Assembly: GCF_000242635.2 (NCBI RefSeq)
Contig: NC_017770.1
Coordinates: 1,054,001-1,118,000, forward strand
Direction of reading: 5' to 3'
DNA: 64,000 nt
From: Solitalea canadensis DSM 3403
Lineage (GTDB): Bacteria > Bacteroidota > Bacteroidia > Sphingobacteriales > Sphingobacteriaceae
Each line of letters begins with the position of its first letter. The stretch's first letter is position 1. The position numbers and the translations under genes were made by a program. Positions 53,454 through 60,355 of the stretch are shown here, piece by piece. The notes beneath the pieces were generated by a model that had not been told where the DNA came from, did not search any database, and was given only the letters and a program-made list of their open reading frames with translations.

Positions 53454-54776
53454 ATGAGTGGTTTAATTATGGCGGCCCAATTGTTGGCCGGACTTTCGAT
53501 TTTGATTGTTTTACACGAGTTGGGGCATTACCTTGCTGCACGAGCATTCGGCATCAAGGTAGAAAAGTTCTACTTGTTTTTTGATGCTTGGGGCGTTAAG
53601 CTGTTCAGCTTCAAAAAAGGTGATACCGAATACGGAATCGGATGGTTACCGCTTGGCGGATATGTGAAAATTGCCGGAATGATTGATGAGTCTATGGATG
53701 TGGAAGCAATGAAGCAACCTGCTCAACCATGGGAATTCCGCTCAAAACCAGCTTGGCAACGCTTAATTGTAATGTTGGGTGGTGTATTTGTAAACGTTGT
53801 GGTGGGTGTTTTCATCTTTTGGATGTTAACTTTTAAGTTCGGAGAAAGCTACTTGCCTAATTCTGAAGTGAAGTATGGTATTGAAGCCCGTGAACTAGGA
53901 AAGGAAATCGGATTAAAAACAGGTGACAAAATTACAGGTGTTAATGGAAAATCACTTGAGCGTTTTGATGATTTGTATAGTCCTAATGTTCTATTTGGTA
54001 ATGTAAATCTGAACGTTAACCGCGAAGGTAAGGATACGTTGATTCATGTTCCCTCTGATTTCATTGAAAAAATATCTGATGAAGGCAAAACAGCATTTGT
54101 AGTTCCTCGTCTAACATTTGAAGTAGGAGAAGTACAAAGTGGAAGTAATGCCGATAAAGCTGGTTTGAAAACCGGTGATAAAATAGTGGCTGTTGATTCA
54201 TTGAAAGTAACCTACTTTGATGAATTAAGGACGGCATTAGACACTAATAAGAACAAAAAAATTAAAATTAAAGTTGACAGAAATAACACTGAAGTATATT
54301 TAACTGCCAATGTTGAGAAGGACGGAACTATTGGTTTTTCCCCTAAAACAGTTGGAATGAACTTTAAAACCGATCAGTTTAGTTTCGCGCAGGCATTACC
54401 AGTTGGTGCTGAAAAAGCTAAACAAACATTGGTTGATCAGGCAAAAGGTTTTGGGAAAATATTCAAGGGTGACGTAGACCCACGTAAAGCGGTTCAGGGA
54501 CCTATTGGAATGGCGAAAATCTATGGTGGTACTTTCCAATGGGAGAAATTCTGGACGCTAACCGGGTTGATTTCCTTAGTGTTGGCATTTATGAACTTGC
54601 TGCCAATTCCTGCATTGGATGGTGGTCACGCTGTATTCCTGATCATTGAAATGATTAAAGGCAAGCCACTAAGCGATAAGTTTATGGAGCGTGCTCAAGT
54701 GGTAGGTTTCGTAATCTTAATCGGATTGATGATCTTTGCATTTGGTAATGATATTTCTAAATTCTTTTTAAAATAA
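53454..54776 (+). CDS. rseP: Site-2 intramembrane metalloprotease RseP
   Basis: Inner-membrane zinc protease that cleaves anti-sigma factors and signal peptide remnants. 440 residues: an N-terminal helix with HELGH (VLHELGHYLAARAFG), two PDZ domains in the periplasmic loop (about 130-205 and 225-300, the second with VQSGSNADKAGLKTGDKIVAVD), and the conserved NLLPIPALDGGH with the third zinc ligand Asp near residue 390. Four membrane segments in all. It pairs with dxr. Confidence 0.95.
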   Translation: MSGLIMAAQLLAGLSILIVLHELGHYLAARAFGIKVEKFYLFFDAWGVKLFSFKKGDTEYGIGWLPLGGYVKIAGMIDESMDVEAMKQPAQPWEFRSKPAWQRLIVMLGGVFVNVVVGVFIFWMLTFKFGESYLPNSEVKYGIEARELGKEIGLKTGDKITGVNGKSLERFDDLYSPNVLFGNVNLNVNREGKDTLIHVPSDFIEKISDEGKTAFVVPRLTFEVGEVQSGSNADKAGLKTGDKIVAVDSLKVTYFDELRTALDTNKNKKIKIKVDRNNTEVYLTANVEKDGTIGFSPKTVGMNFKTDQFSFAQALPVGAEKAKQTLVDQAKGFGKIFKGDVDPRKAVQGPIGMAKIYGGTFQWEKFWTLTGLISLVLAFMNLLPIPALDGGHAVFLIIEMIKGKPLSDKFMERAQVVGFVILIGLMIFAFGNDISKFFLK

Positions 54777-54782
54777 GAATAA

Positions 54783-54853
54783 CCCAATAATGAAACGTGA
54801 GATTTAAGATATGGATTGCCACACAATCTTTCTCTTAAGTCTCACGTTTCTGT
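54783..54853. repeat. GAGATTTAAGAT-word hairpin repeat, copy 2
   Basis: GAAACGTGAGATTTAAGA on the left and TCTTAAGTCTCACGTTTC on the right form a nearly perfect 18-base stem. It lies between rseP and hscB and may also serve as a terminator for rseP, since TGTTTTTAG follows. Confidence 0.75.
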
Positions 54854-54872
54854 TTTTAGCAATAAATTAAGA

Positions 54873-55406
54873 ATGAATTTTTTTGAGTTTTACGACATAC
54901 CTGTCTCCTTTAACCCCGATGAAAACCTGCTGAAAAAGAAATTTTATGGTTTTAGCAAAGAGTACCATCCGGATTTCCACGTAAACGAGACGGAAGAGAA
55001 ACAAGCTGAAATTCTGGAGCTTTCTACTATCAATAACAATGCTTATAAAATATTAACTAATCCGGCTAAGCGTGTAGAGTATGTTTTGGACCTTTACGGA
55101 CTAATGCAGGAAGGGGAGAAGTATCAGTTGCCTCAGAGCTTTTTAATGGAAATGATGGAGATTAACGAGGTACTGATGGAAATTGAGTTTGACGAAGATC
55201 CCGATCGGTTGAACGAAATTGAAGATCAGGTTTTGGTTTTAGAAAAAGAGCTTATAAATGAGTTATCCCACTTTACAGACGGGTTTGAAAGCCTTGATGA
55301 AGAAAAAAGAAAAAATAATCTCTTGAAAATCAAGGATAATTACTTTAGGCAAAAATATTTGTTGCGAATTAAAGAAAAGCTGCATACATTTGCATCCCGC
55401 AATTAA
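54873..55406 (+). CDS. hscB: Fe-S protein assembly cochaperone HscB
   Basis: J-domain cochaperone that delivers IscU to HscA in iron-sulfur assembly. About 177 residues: J domain with the HPD motif in EYHPDFHVNE and NNAYKILTNPAKRVEYVL, then the HscB C-terminal helical domain (QEGEKYQLPQSFLMEMMEINE), a strong family signature. The frame is open to a TTG at 54816 but that part is repeat-encoded. It lies 35 bp before a tRNA gene and is the last conserved chromosomal gene before the accessory island. Confidence 0.9.
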   Translation: MNFFEFYDIPVSFNPDENLLKKKFYGFSKEYHPDFHVNETEEKQAEILELSTINNNAYKILTNPAKRVEYVLDLYGLMQEGEKYQLPQSFLMEMMEINEVLMEIEFDEDPDRLNEIEDQVLVLEKELINELSHFTDGFESLDEEKRKNNLLKIKDNYFRQKYLLRIKEKLHTFASRN

Positions 55407-55440
55407 GGAAAGGGTTTTAGTAATAAAGTCCTTTAAAAAT

Positions 55441-55520
55441 GCCCGGATGGCGGAATTGGTAGACGCGCTGGTCTCAAACACCTGTGGGAAACCGTGCCGG
55501 TTCGACTCCGGCTCCGGGTA
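55441..55520 (+). tRNA. tRNA-Leu (CAA)
   Basis: Acceptor GCCCGGA pairs with TCCGGGT (one G-T pair), D arm GCG/CGC, anticodon loop CTCAAAC giving anticodon CAA, T arm GCCGG-TTCGACT-CCGGC, discriminator A. The CCA end is not encoded. The anticodon stem CTGGT/ACCTG contains one T-T mismatch (pair 28-42). The gene is followed by a terminator and then by the mobile island, so it is a likely integration target. Confidence 0.92.
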
Positions 55521-55530
55521 CTGGAAAAGA

Positions 55531-55566
55531 AACCCCTGTAGATCAAGTATTTACAGGGGTTTTTGT
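55531..55566 (+). terminator. Terminator downstream of tRNA-Leu
   Basis: AACCCCTGTA and TTACAGGGGTT form a perfect stem around a ten-base loop, followed by TTTT. Confidence 0.85.
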
Positions 55567-55572
55567 ATTTTA

Positions 55573-55600
55573 AGGGGACGAAATAGGGGACGATTTGGGG
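55573..55600 (+). other. Direct repeats at the island edge (possible recombination site remnant)
   Basis: GGGGACGAAATAGGGGACGATTTGGGG contains GGGGACGA twice with a third GGGG, 13 bp apart. It stands between the tRNA terminator and the left end of the insertion sequence. Such direct repeats beside a tRNA could be arm sites of a former integrase attachment region; there is no integrase gene in the window. Confidence 0.35.
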
Positions 55601-55622
55601 ATCAAGCCGAAAAGTTGGGGGC

Positions 55623-56453
55623 TTAAGCATAGATATTAGAAAGTCTGAAAAGAAAGTAACTGACATTCTTTACACCTCTGAAAGCAGATCTGAATGCCTT
55701 TATCTTGGCATTAAAAGATTCGGCAGCGGCATTGGTGCTCCTGTTATCGAAGTAATTCAGGATGGTCAGGTAGTGAGCCTGAATAGACCGGGCCACCACA
55801 TTAAAGGATTTAAATCCGGCTTTTTCCACTTGGTCATACCATCGGGCTAGTCGCGTAAAAGCAATTCCTTTATCTTTAGTGGAATGAAAGATCTTACCCA
55901 ACTGCATGGACAACTCATAGGCTTGTTCCAATAGCGGATAGTACTTAAACAACAGTTCTGCACGATGTTCCTGAGAGGGAGTCCAAGAGGAACGTGTTTT
56001 AAATAGCAGGTATCTACTGCGGGCCAGTAATTGTTTCAGAGTGTCTCCATTTTCAAGCAGGTCAGGAATGTATTTTCGTCCCAGTTCCCTGCTTAAAGCA
56101 ATCTCTTGGTTTTCCTGTTCGATAGCTTCCCACCGGTACTGAATCCGCATTTCCTGAACGGCATCGTAAGCTAATTTCTGAACATGAAACCGATCTGTTA
56201 CCAGACTGGCCTTAGGAAAAGAATAACGGACAATCTTTTCCATGCTGGCAGCCATGTCCAAGGTCACCTCGATGACCTGGTTACGCTTGCGGACAGGAAT
56301 CTTTTCCAGCACAGCCCTGACTTTATCACTGTTGGTTCCCTTTACCATGGCTATCAATGCTCCTTTTCGACCCTTGGCCGCTTTATTGGTAATGATCGTA
56401 TAAAGTTCACCCTGAGAAAGAGCTGTTTCATCAATGCTCAAACAAGGCCCCAC
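55623..56453 (-). CDS. IS transposase, catalytic DDE domain (ISL3/ISAon1-like)
   Basis: 276 residues from the GTG at 56453. DDE triad candidates are the Asp of LSIDETALS, the Asp of LVTDRFHVQK, and the Glu of AAAESFNAKIK; the ISL3-type sequence context is clear. The same frame remains open upstream to about 56600 (reading DGKQLEEHY, then SHYHSWDQREHAQDW), which belongs to the protein, so the true product starts earlier or is made by frameshift from the upstream ORF. That ORF ends at 56578 and this frame is +1 relative to it. The element looks intact. Confidence 0.85.
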   Translation of the reverse strand: MGPCLSIDETALSQGELYTIITNKAAKGRKGALIAMVKGTNSDKVRAVLEKIPVRKRNQVIEVTLDMAASMEKIVRYSFPKASLVTDRFHVQKLAYDAVQEMRIQYRWEAIEQENQEIALSRELGRKYIPDLLENGDTLKQLLARSRYLLFKTRSSWTPSQEHRAELLFKYYPLLEQAYELSMQLGKIFHSTKDKGIAFTRLARWYDQVEKAGFKSFNVVARSIQAHYLTILNYFDNRSTNAAAESFNAKIKAFRSAFRGVKNVSYFLFRLSNIYA

Positions 56454-56577
56454 ATTATGCTCAAATAAAATCCAGTCCTGGGCATGTTCCCGTTGATCCC
56501 AGCTATGGTAATGACTTAGATGACAGCGGTAGTGTTCTTCCAGTTGTTTGCCATCTACTTTGAAATAAGTCCCAACA

Positions 56578-56946
56578 CTATTGGCGCTGACTGGCTGAGT
56601 ATCGAGCCAATGCTTTTAAAAAAGCCCCGAATTCCTTGGTAATTCGGGTTCCTTTGGCAACCAGCTCCCAATCCCTGTAAACAATGTTCCCTGTGCTATG
56701 ATTCAACCATTTTCTTCGTTTAATGAGTAGATAAACCGTTTTTGTCCGTAATGGAAAGTCTTGAACCTTAATTGGATCAAAGAATCCTTTAGATTCCAAA
56801 TGCTCAGAGCCGTACTGTTCCGGTTTAGTGTTTTTTTCGGTTAACGAAATATAAATATGCTCGTCAGTTTGTTCTATATCGCTAAGGAGAAAATAATCTA
56901 ACATTCCCTCCGGCAGTATTAATTGGGCTACGCTAAAATCTTGCAT
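56578..56946 (-). CDS. IS transposase N-terminal region ORF
   Basis: 122 residues, MQDFSVAQLILPEGMLDYFL at the start and RDWELVAKGTRITKEFGAFL near the end, resembling the separate N-terminal region protein of ISAon1-group elements. It overlaps the frame of the catalytic ORF near 56578-56600 in a different phase, so a +1 frameshift or independent translation would be required to give a full transposase. It starts 55 bp inside the right end of the element. Confidence 0.75.
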   Translation of the reverse strand: MQDFSVAQLILPEGMLDYFLLSDIEQTDEHIYISLTEKNTKPEQYGSEHLESKGFFDPIKVQDFPLRTKTVYLLIKRRKWLNHSTGNIVYRDWELVAKGTRITKEFGAFLKALARYSASQRQ

Positions 56947-57007
56947 GGAACTGCAAAGAAAATAATTTAATTCAAGCCCCCCAACTTTTCGGCTTGATCC
57001 CTAGTTT

Positions 57008-58030
57008 ATGAAAATATTCAATAAATCTTTTGATAATGTTATTAAAAGTGAGGTGGGATTAGGAATGTGTGATTATGCCTTTGCATTAGAAAAATTTTAT
57101 CCGCTAATTAATAGATTCGAAGCTCAAAGAAAGTCTTTAGATTCTAGGCTTTATAAACGATTAGAACAAGATATTTTGGCAGGATGTATTATGCCACCTA
57201 TAACAATTGCATTTGTTAAGCAGGATCCTAAATTCCAAAATATTGAAGAGTTGAAAGATTTTATGATGAATAAAATTAATCATGGTTATATACTTGATGG
57301 AATTCAAAGATTAAATACACTTAAAAAGGCTAGTGAGTTAAGAATATTTGAACCAACGAATCCTATTTATTTTAATGTAATTATATCTGATAATGAGGAT
57401 AAGCTTTTATATAGGATGATTACTTTGAATAATGGGCAAAAACCTATGACCCCAAAACATCAAATTGAAATCCTTACAAGAGATTTATTTGATTTTTCAC
57501 ATCTAACCAGGTTTAATATACAATCTGAAAAAGAAAAATCTATCGAAAGATTACCAAATGCTTTTAGTTTGGCTGACGTTACAAAAGGGTATTTATCTTT
57601 TCTTACTGAAAATGTTCACAATGAAAACAACAAAATCATTGAAGAAAAGATGGACGAAATTATTGTCGGAAGAATTCTTGAGTCAAGAGTTTTTATTGGT
57701 TCAATTACTTTTAAAGATATTCTTTCTTTAATTGATAGTAAATTATCCGATTCATTTTTAAGTGAATGGTTCAGAGTATCTAATAATTTAATAGGTTTTT
57801 GTTGTGGGATTAAATTTTCTTATTCATTTATACAAGAAGAAAATATTGAGGAGACAAGAAATGCATTTAAAACTTTTGAATTAGCATTTAGTGCAATAAA
57901 ACCGTCAAAAGTAAATTTAGGAAAGTTTAGAAGAGAACTTTCTTTCTATTTTGTAAAAAATTATAGGCAAACTAAGGGATTTGATACAAATGAGTTAATA
58001 GGAAAGTTTTTGGAAATAACAGCAAATTAA
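57008..58030 (+). CDS. DGQHR/DndB-like protein, first gene of a three-gene operon
   Basis: 340 residues. Residues 93-101 read GYILDGIQR, a variant of the DGQHR motif of the DndB/ParB-like fold, and NNGQKPMTPKHQIEIL (141-156) fits the segment that follows it in that family. This superfamily includes DndB of DNA phosphorothioation and ParB-like DNA-binding or NTPase proteins. The composition is distinctly AT-rich compared with the left part of the window. The start codon is only 6 bp from the end of the insertion sequence, so the native promoter may be lost. Function is inferred, not established. Confidence 0.6.
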   Translation: MKIFNKSFDNVIKSEVGLGMCDYAFALEKFYPLINRFEAQRKSLDSRLYKRLEQDILAGCIMPPITIAFVKQDPKFQNIEELKDFMMNKINHGYILDGIQRLNTLKKASELRIFEPTNPIYFNVIISDNEDKLLYRMITLNNGQKPMTPKHQIEILTRDLFDFSHLTRFNIQSEKEKSIERLPNAFSLADVTKGYLSFLTENVHNENNKIIEEKMDEIIVGRILESRVFIGSITFKDILSLIDSKLSDSFLSEWFRVSNNLIGFCCGIKFSYSFIQEENIEETRNAFKTFELAFSAIKPSKVNLGKFRRELSFYFVKNYRQTKGFDTNELIGKFLEITAN

Positions 58031-58033
58031 GAA

Positions 58034-58276
58034 ATGCCTATAGATCCATTTAAATTTTCTGAAACACTTGTAAAGTCAAGTTTCAATAGATATCAACAAT
58101 CTCTTTTAATTACAAGTACAGGAGCAAATAAGTCGAGTAATTTGATTATTTTATTACGACTTATGAGTGGAGGTGTTAAATTTCGCTCAATTAATGATTC
58201 TAATTACATTAGACAAGATATTGATTACTTAGATTTAAATAACCAGTTCACTGCCGTATCACCTTTAAAAAAATGA
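58034..58276 (+). CDS. 80-residue hypothetical protein, second gene of the operon
   Basis: Starts 3 bp after the stop of the DGQHR-like gene and overlaps the next start by 4 bp (ATGA). No recognised domain. The sequence has a short amphipathic stretch (SSNLIILLRLMSGGVKF) and is basic at the end. A regulatory or toxin-antitoxin-like small partner is possible. The tight spacing on both sides is the main evidence that it is a real gene. Confidence 0.55.
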   Translation: MPIDPFKFSETLVKSSFNRYQQSLLITSTGANKSSNLIILLRLMSGGVKFRSINDSNYIRQDIDYLDLNNQFTAVSPLKK

Positions 58277-58965
58277 CTAGTTATTTAGCACCTGCTTTGA
58301 CAGTTGATGAATTGGGGAGGTTATTTTCTGATAGACGTTTTGTAAATAGTAACTATGAGTTTCATAAACGATTACTAAATGAGTTTGCCAATTTCCTGTA
58401 TTTTCAAAAAAAGGAATCTTATACCACTGCATTTATTTACATATATAGGGTGCTTGAAATGATTTCCATTCCATTCCCCCTAATTTATGCTTCAAAAATA
58501 GAGGACTTTAATTCTGCTTTTCAATTTTTAAAAGCTTGTACATCTGATGAGTTAACTAAAGAGAATAGCAAGGGTGAATTGGGTGTTTTTAGAGTTTTTC
58601 TGAGAAAGTTGTTTGAAAATGATCCGATGAAGGATTTAAACATAAATATTTCAATTGATCCAAATTTTCCTAATGAAGTTCAGAAAACATATTACAAAGT
58701 ATTAGAAAGGATGTGTGGAGACATTCTTGATAAATCTAATTGTCAGGAATTTGATACACTCTCTGTTAAATTCATTGAATTAAATACGTTAATAATAAAT
58801 ATCAGGAATAGATTCTTTCACTTATTTAGTGCAAATAGGCATAATATTCAAAGTGATGAAATTCCTAACACTGACCAATTTTTCAAATTAATTAATAATC
58901 ACTTGGCAAGTTGGATTGCTTTGATATATTTTGAAGTTGTAAAATTTTCCATATCAAAAAGGTGA
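58273..58965 (+). CDS. HEPN-like protein, third gene of the operon
   Basis: 230 all-helical residues. Near the C-terminus the motif R178-N-R-F-F-H183 fits the RxxxxH (R-N-x3-H) signature of catalytic HEPN ribonucleases, in the context IINIRNRFFHLFSANRH. HEPN RNases are effectors in many toxin-antitoxin and antiphage systems. The start overlaps the previous stop (ATGA), so the three genes are translationally coupled, and a terminator follows 20 bp after the stop. HEPN membership rests on the motif and helical context only; fold prediction would decide it. Confidence 0.6.
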   Translation: MTSYLAPALTVDELGRLFSDRRFVNSNYEFHKRLLNEFANFLYFQKKESYTTAFIYIYRVLEMISIPFPLIYASKIEDFNSAFQFLKACTSDELTKENSKGELGVFRVFLRKLFENDPMKDLNINISIDPNFPNEVQKTYYKVLERMCGDILDKSNCQEFDTLSVKFIELNTLIINIRNRFFHLFSANRHNIQSDEIPNTDQFFKLINNHLASWIALIYFEVVKFSISKR

Positions 58966-58984
58966 ACTTAAGAGTAGAATTTAT

Positions 58985-59026
58985 AAAAAACGGGCCATTT
59001 TGAAAATCAAAACAGCCCGTTTTTTC
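58985..59026 (+). terminator. Rho-independent terminator of the DGQHR-HEPN operon
   Basis: AAAAACGGGC and GCCCGTTTTTT form the outer stem, extended by ATTTTGA / TCAAAA inside. It marks the end of the three-gene unit. Confidence 0.85.
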
Positions 59027-59042
59027 GTTAATGAAAATTAGA

Positions 59043-59294
59043 TTAAAAAGAAAATTCTCCTTTATGTATGGCAGAGGTTTCGTCACATTTTTCGCAATGT
59101 AGGAAATACTCAATACCCCTCGTTGTTGGAAGTCTTAGCGATAGTGAAACTTTCAACTGCAAATAAGAAGGAAGACTCTGTCTGGCCGATGACACAAAAG
59201 ATCCAATAAAATGAAGCAACAAAATCATTCGAAAGGATGGTTTTGTCGCGTTATACACTGTGTAGAAAATCTTTGCAAAGTTATTCAGTTCCAA
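59043..59294 (-). CDS. Possible small ORF in mobile-element debris
   Basis: An open frame of up to 83 codons starting at a TTG and ending HCEKCDETSAIHKGEFSF, with a CxxC pair. It looks vaguely like small proteins found near conjugative elements in Bacteroidota, but I cannot name a family. The start is uncertain. The rest of the 654-bp gap 58966-59619 holds an inverted repeat (59494-59528) and two terminator-like hairpins. Confidence 0.25.
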   Translation of the reverse strand: MELNNFAKIFYTVYNATKPSFRMILLLHFIGSFVSSARQSLPSYLQLKVSLSLRLPTTRGIEYFLHCEKCDETSAIHKGEFSF

Positions 59295-59493
59295 ATAACA
59301 CTCTCAATTGCTGTTCATTTGTAATTAAAGCATCCATCAATTCAAAAACGGCGAAACCGTACACACAAAAGTCTAGTGAGCGATTATCAATCGTCTTTGG
59401 ATAGAAGCTGAGTTTTAGAATAAACGTTATTTATTTTTCATTTGAAGTTAGGTGGGCGCTTTCGGCCGGACGGAGTCCTCTGTTTTATATTCA

Positions 59494-59528
59494 CTCGAAG
59501 GTGACGCTATCGCTGAAACACCTTCGAG
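59494..59528. repeat. Ten-base perfect inverted repeat CTCGAAGGTG
   Basis: CTCGAAGGTG (59494-59503) and CACCTTCGAG (59519-59528) bracket a 15-bp loop. It is GC-richer than its surroundings and is not followed by a T run, so a protein-binding or transfer-related site is more likely than a terminator. Confidence 0.5.
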
Positions 59529-59557
59529 AGCGGGATTCCATATATCGGTACCAATAT

Positions 59558-59600
59558 AAAATGAACAGCCGAAGCTTTTAGGGCTTGGCTGTTCATTTGT
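59558..59600. terminator. Terminator hairpin downstream of the immunity gene
   Basis: AAATGAACAGCC and GGCTGTTCATTT form a twelve-base perfect stem with an inner GAAGC/GGCTT extension. It lies 20 bp past the stop of the minus-strand Imm49-like gene. Confidence 0.8.
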
Positions 59601-59619
59601 TATAACTGACCAAAATTAC

Positions 59620-60351
59620 TTATATTAAGAAATTATAGGTCTGGTATTCAGTTAATGGACGAATAGGCATCAGTTCAATAGGAACAAGTGGACTACCTAA
59701 ATCAATTTCATAACCACAACGCCACGCAAGTTTACATAGGCCTGCTGTATCAGTTGAAAGAAATTTACAGATTAATTCAGATTTGTTTCTTTTGTTATGT
59801 GTTTTAAGTAATCCCAATAAACCTGATTTAATTAATGCCTCATCTTTTGTTTTGAAGCCCTGGAATACATCAACAATAGGTTCATACCAACGATAACGAC
59901 GATACTTAATCTGCTTTTGGATTGAATCGATATTAACATCTAATTTGTCAAAATCATTTAGTAAAATATTTTGCATTGCATTTGGCATTTGAAAACCTAT
60001 AAAGTTTACATTGTTGACTTTATTTTTTAACAATGCGTACCTGTTTATTAAACTTACATTATCTGATAGGAGCGCATAAGACATTTCTTCAATACCGGTA
60101 TCCATTATATGTCGATCATATTTAATGCTCATATATTCCGAAGCTGATGCCGAGTTACTGAAAAACAGTTTTGCTTTATCGATATCATTTTCGATGAAAA
60201 TCGAATGGACTGCAAACACAATATTAGTACCTTCCAAGGCAGGGACAAAAAAATAATCATTTGCAGGATCTTCTTCAATCTTATTTCTTACAAAATTTTC
60301 ATCATTTTGGAAGCTATTATAAATCGTTATCAGATGCTCAATTCTGTCCAT
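59620..60351 (-). CDS. Imm49-like immunity protein
   Basis: 243 residues, helical, cytoplasmic in appearance (no signal). The C-terminal LCKLAWRCGYEIDLGSPLVPIELMPIRP segment resembles the Imm49 family. It follows the toxin gene by 4 bp on the same strand, the standard position for the immunity gene of a polymorphic toxin. Its expected job is to bind and block the C-terminal toxin domain of the neighbour. Family assignment is by eye. Confidence 0.65.
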   Translation of the reverse strand: MDRIEHLITIYNSFQNDENFVRNKIEEDPANDYFFVPALEGTNIVFAVHSIFIENDIDKAKLFFSNSASASEYMSIKYDRHIMDTGIEEMSYALLSDNVSLINRYALLKNKVNNVNFIGFQMPNAMQNILLNDFDKLDVNIDSIQKQIKYRRYRWYEPIVDVFQGFKTKDEALIKSGLLGLLKTHNKRNKSELICKFLSTDTAGLCKLAWRCGYEIDLGSPLVPIELMPIRPLTEYQTYNFLI

Positions 60352-60355
60352 GTAT

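Larger units (their letters stand above)
55598..57001 (-). mobile_element. Insertion sequence of the ISL3/ISAon1-like group
   Basis: About 1.4 kb bounded by inverted repeats: GGGATCAAGCCGAAAAGTTG plus more at the left (55598-55628) and its complement at the right (56971-57001), at least 25 bases nearly perfect. It encodes two minus-strand ORFs in different frames, which together give a DDE transposase. The eight bases outside each end (ACGATTTG and TAGTTTAT) are not duplicates, so a target site duplication is not evident. Its right end lies six bases from the start codon of the next operon. Confidence 0.85.

Noticed and set aside
55390-55626. 78-codon frame across the tRNA-Leu gene
   Set aside because: It overlaps a clear tRNA and terminator and has no family resemblance.
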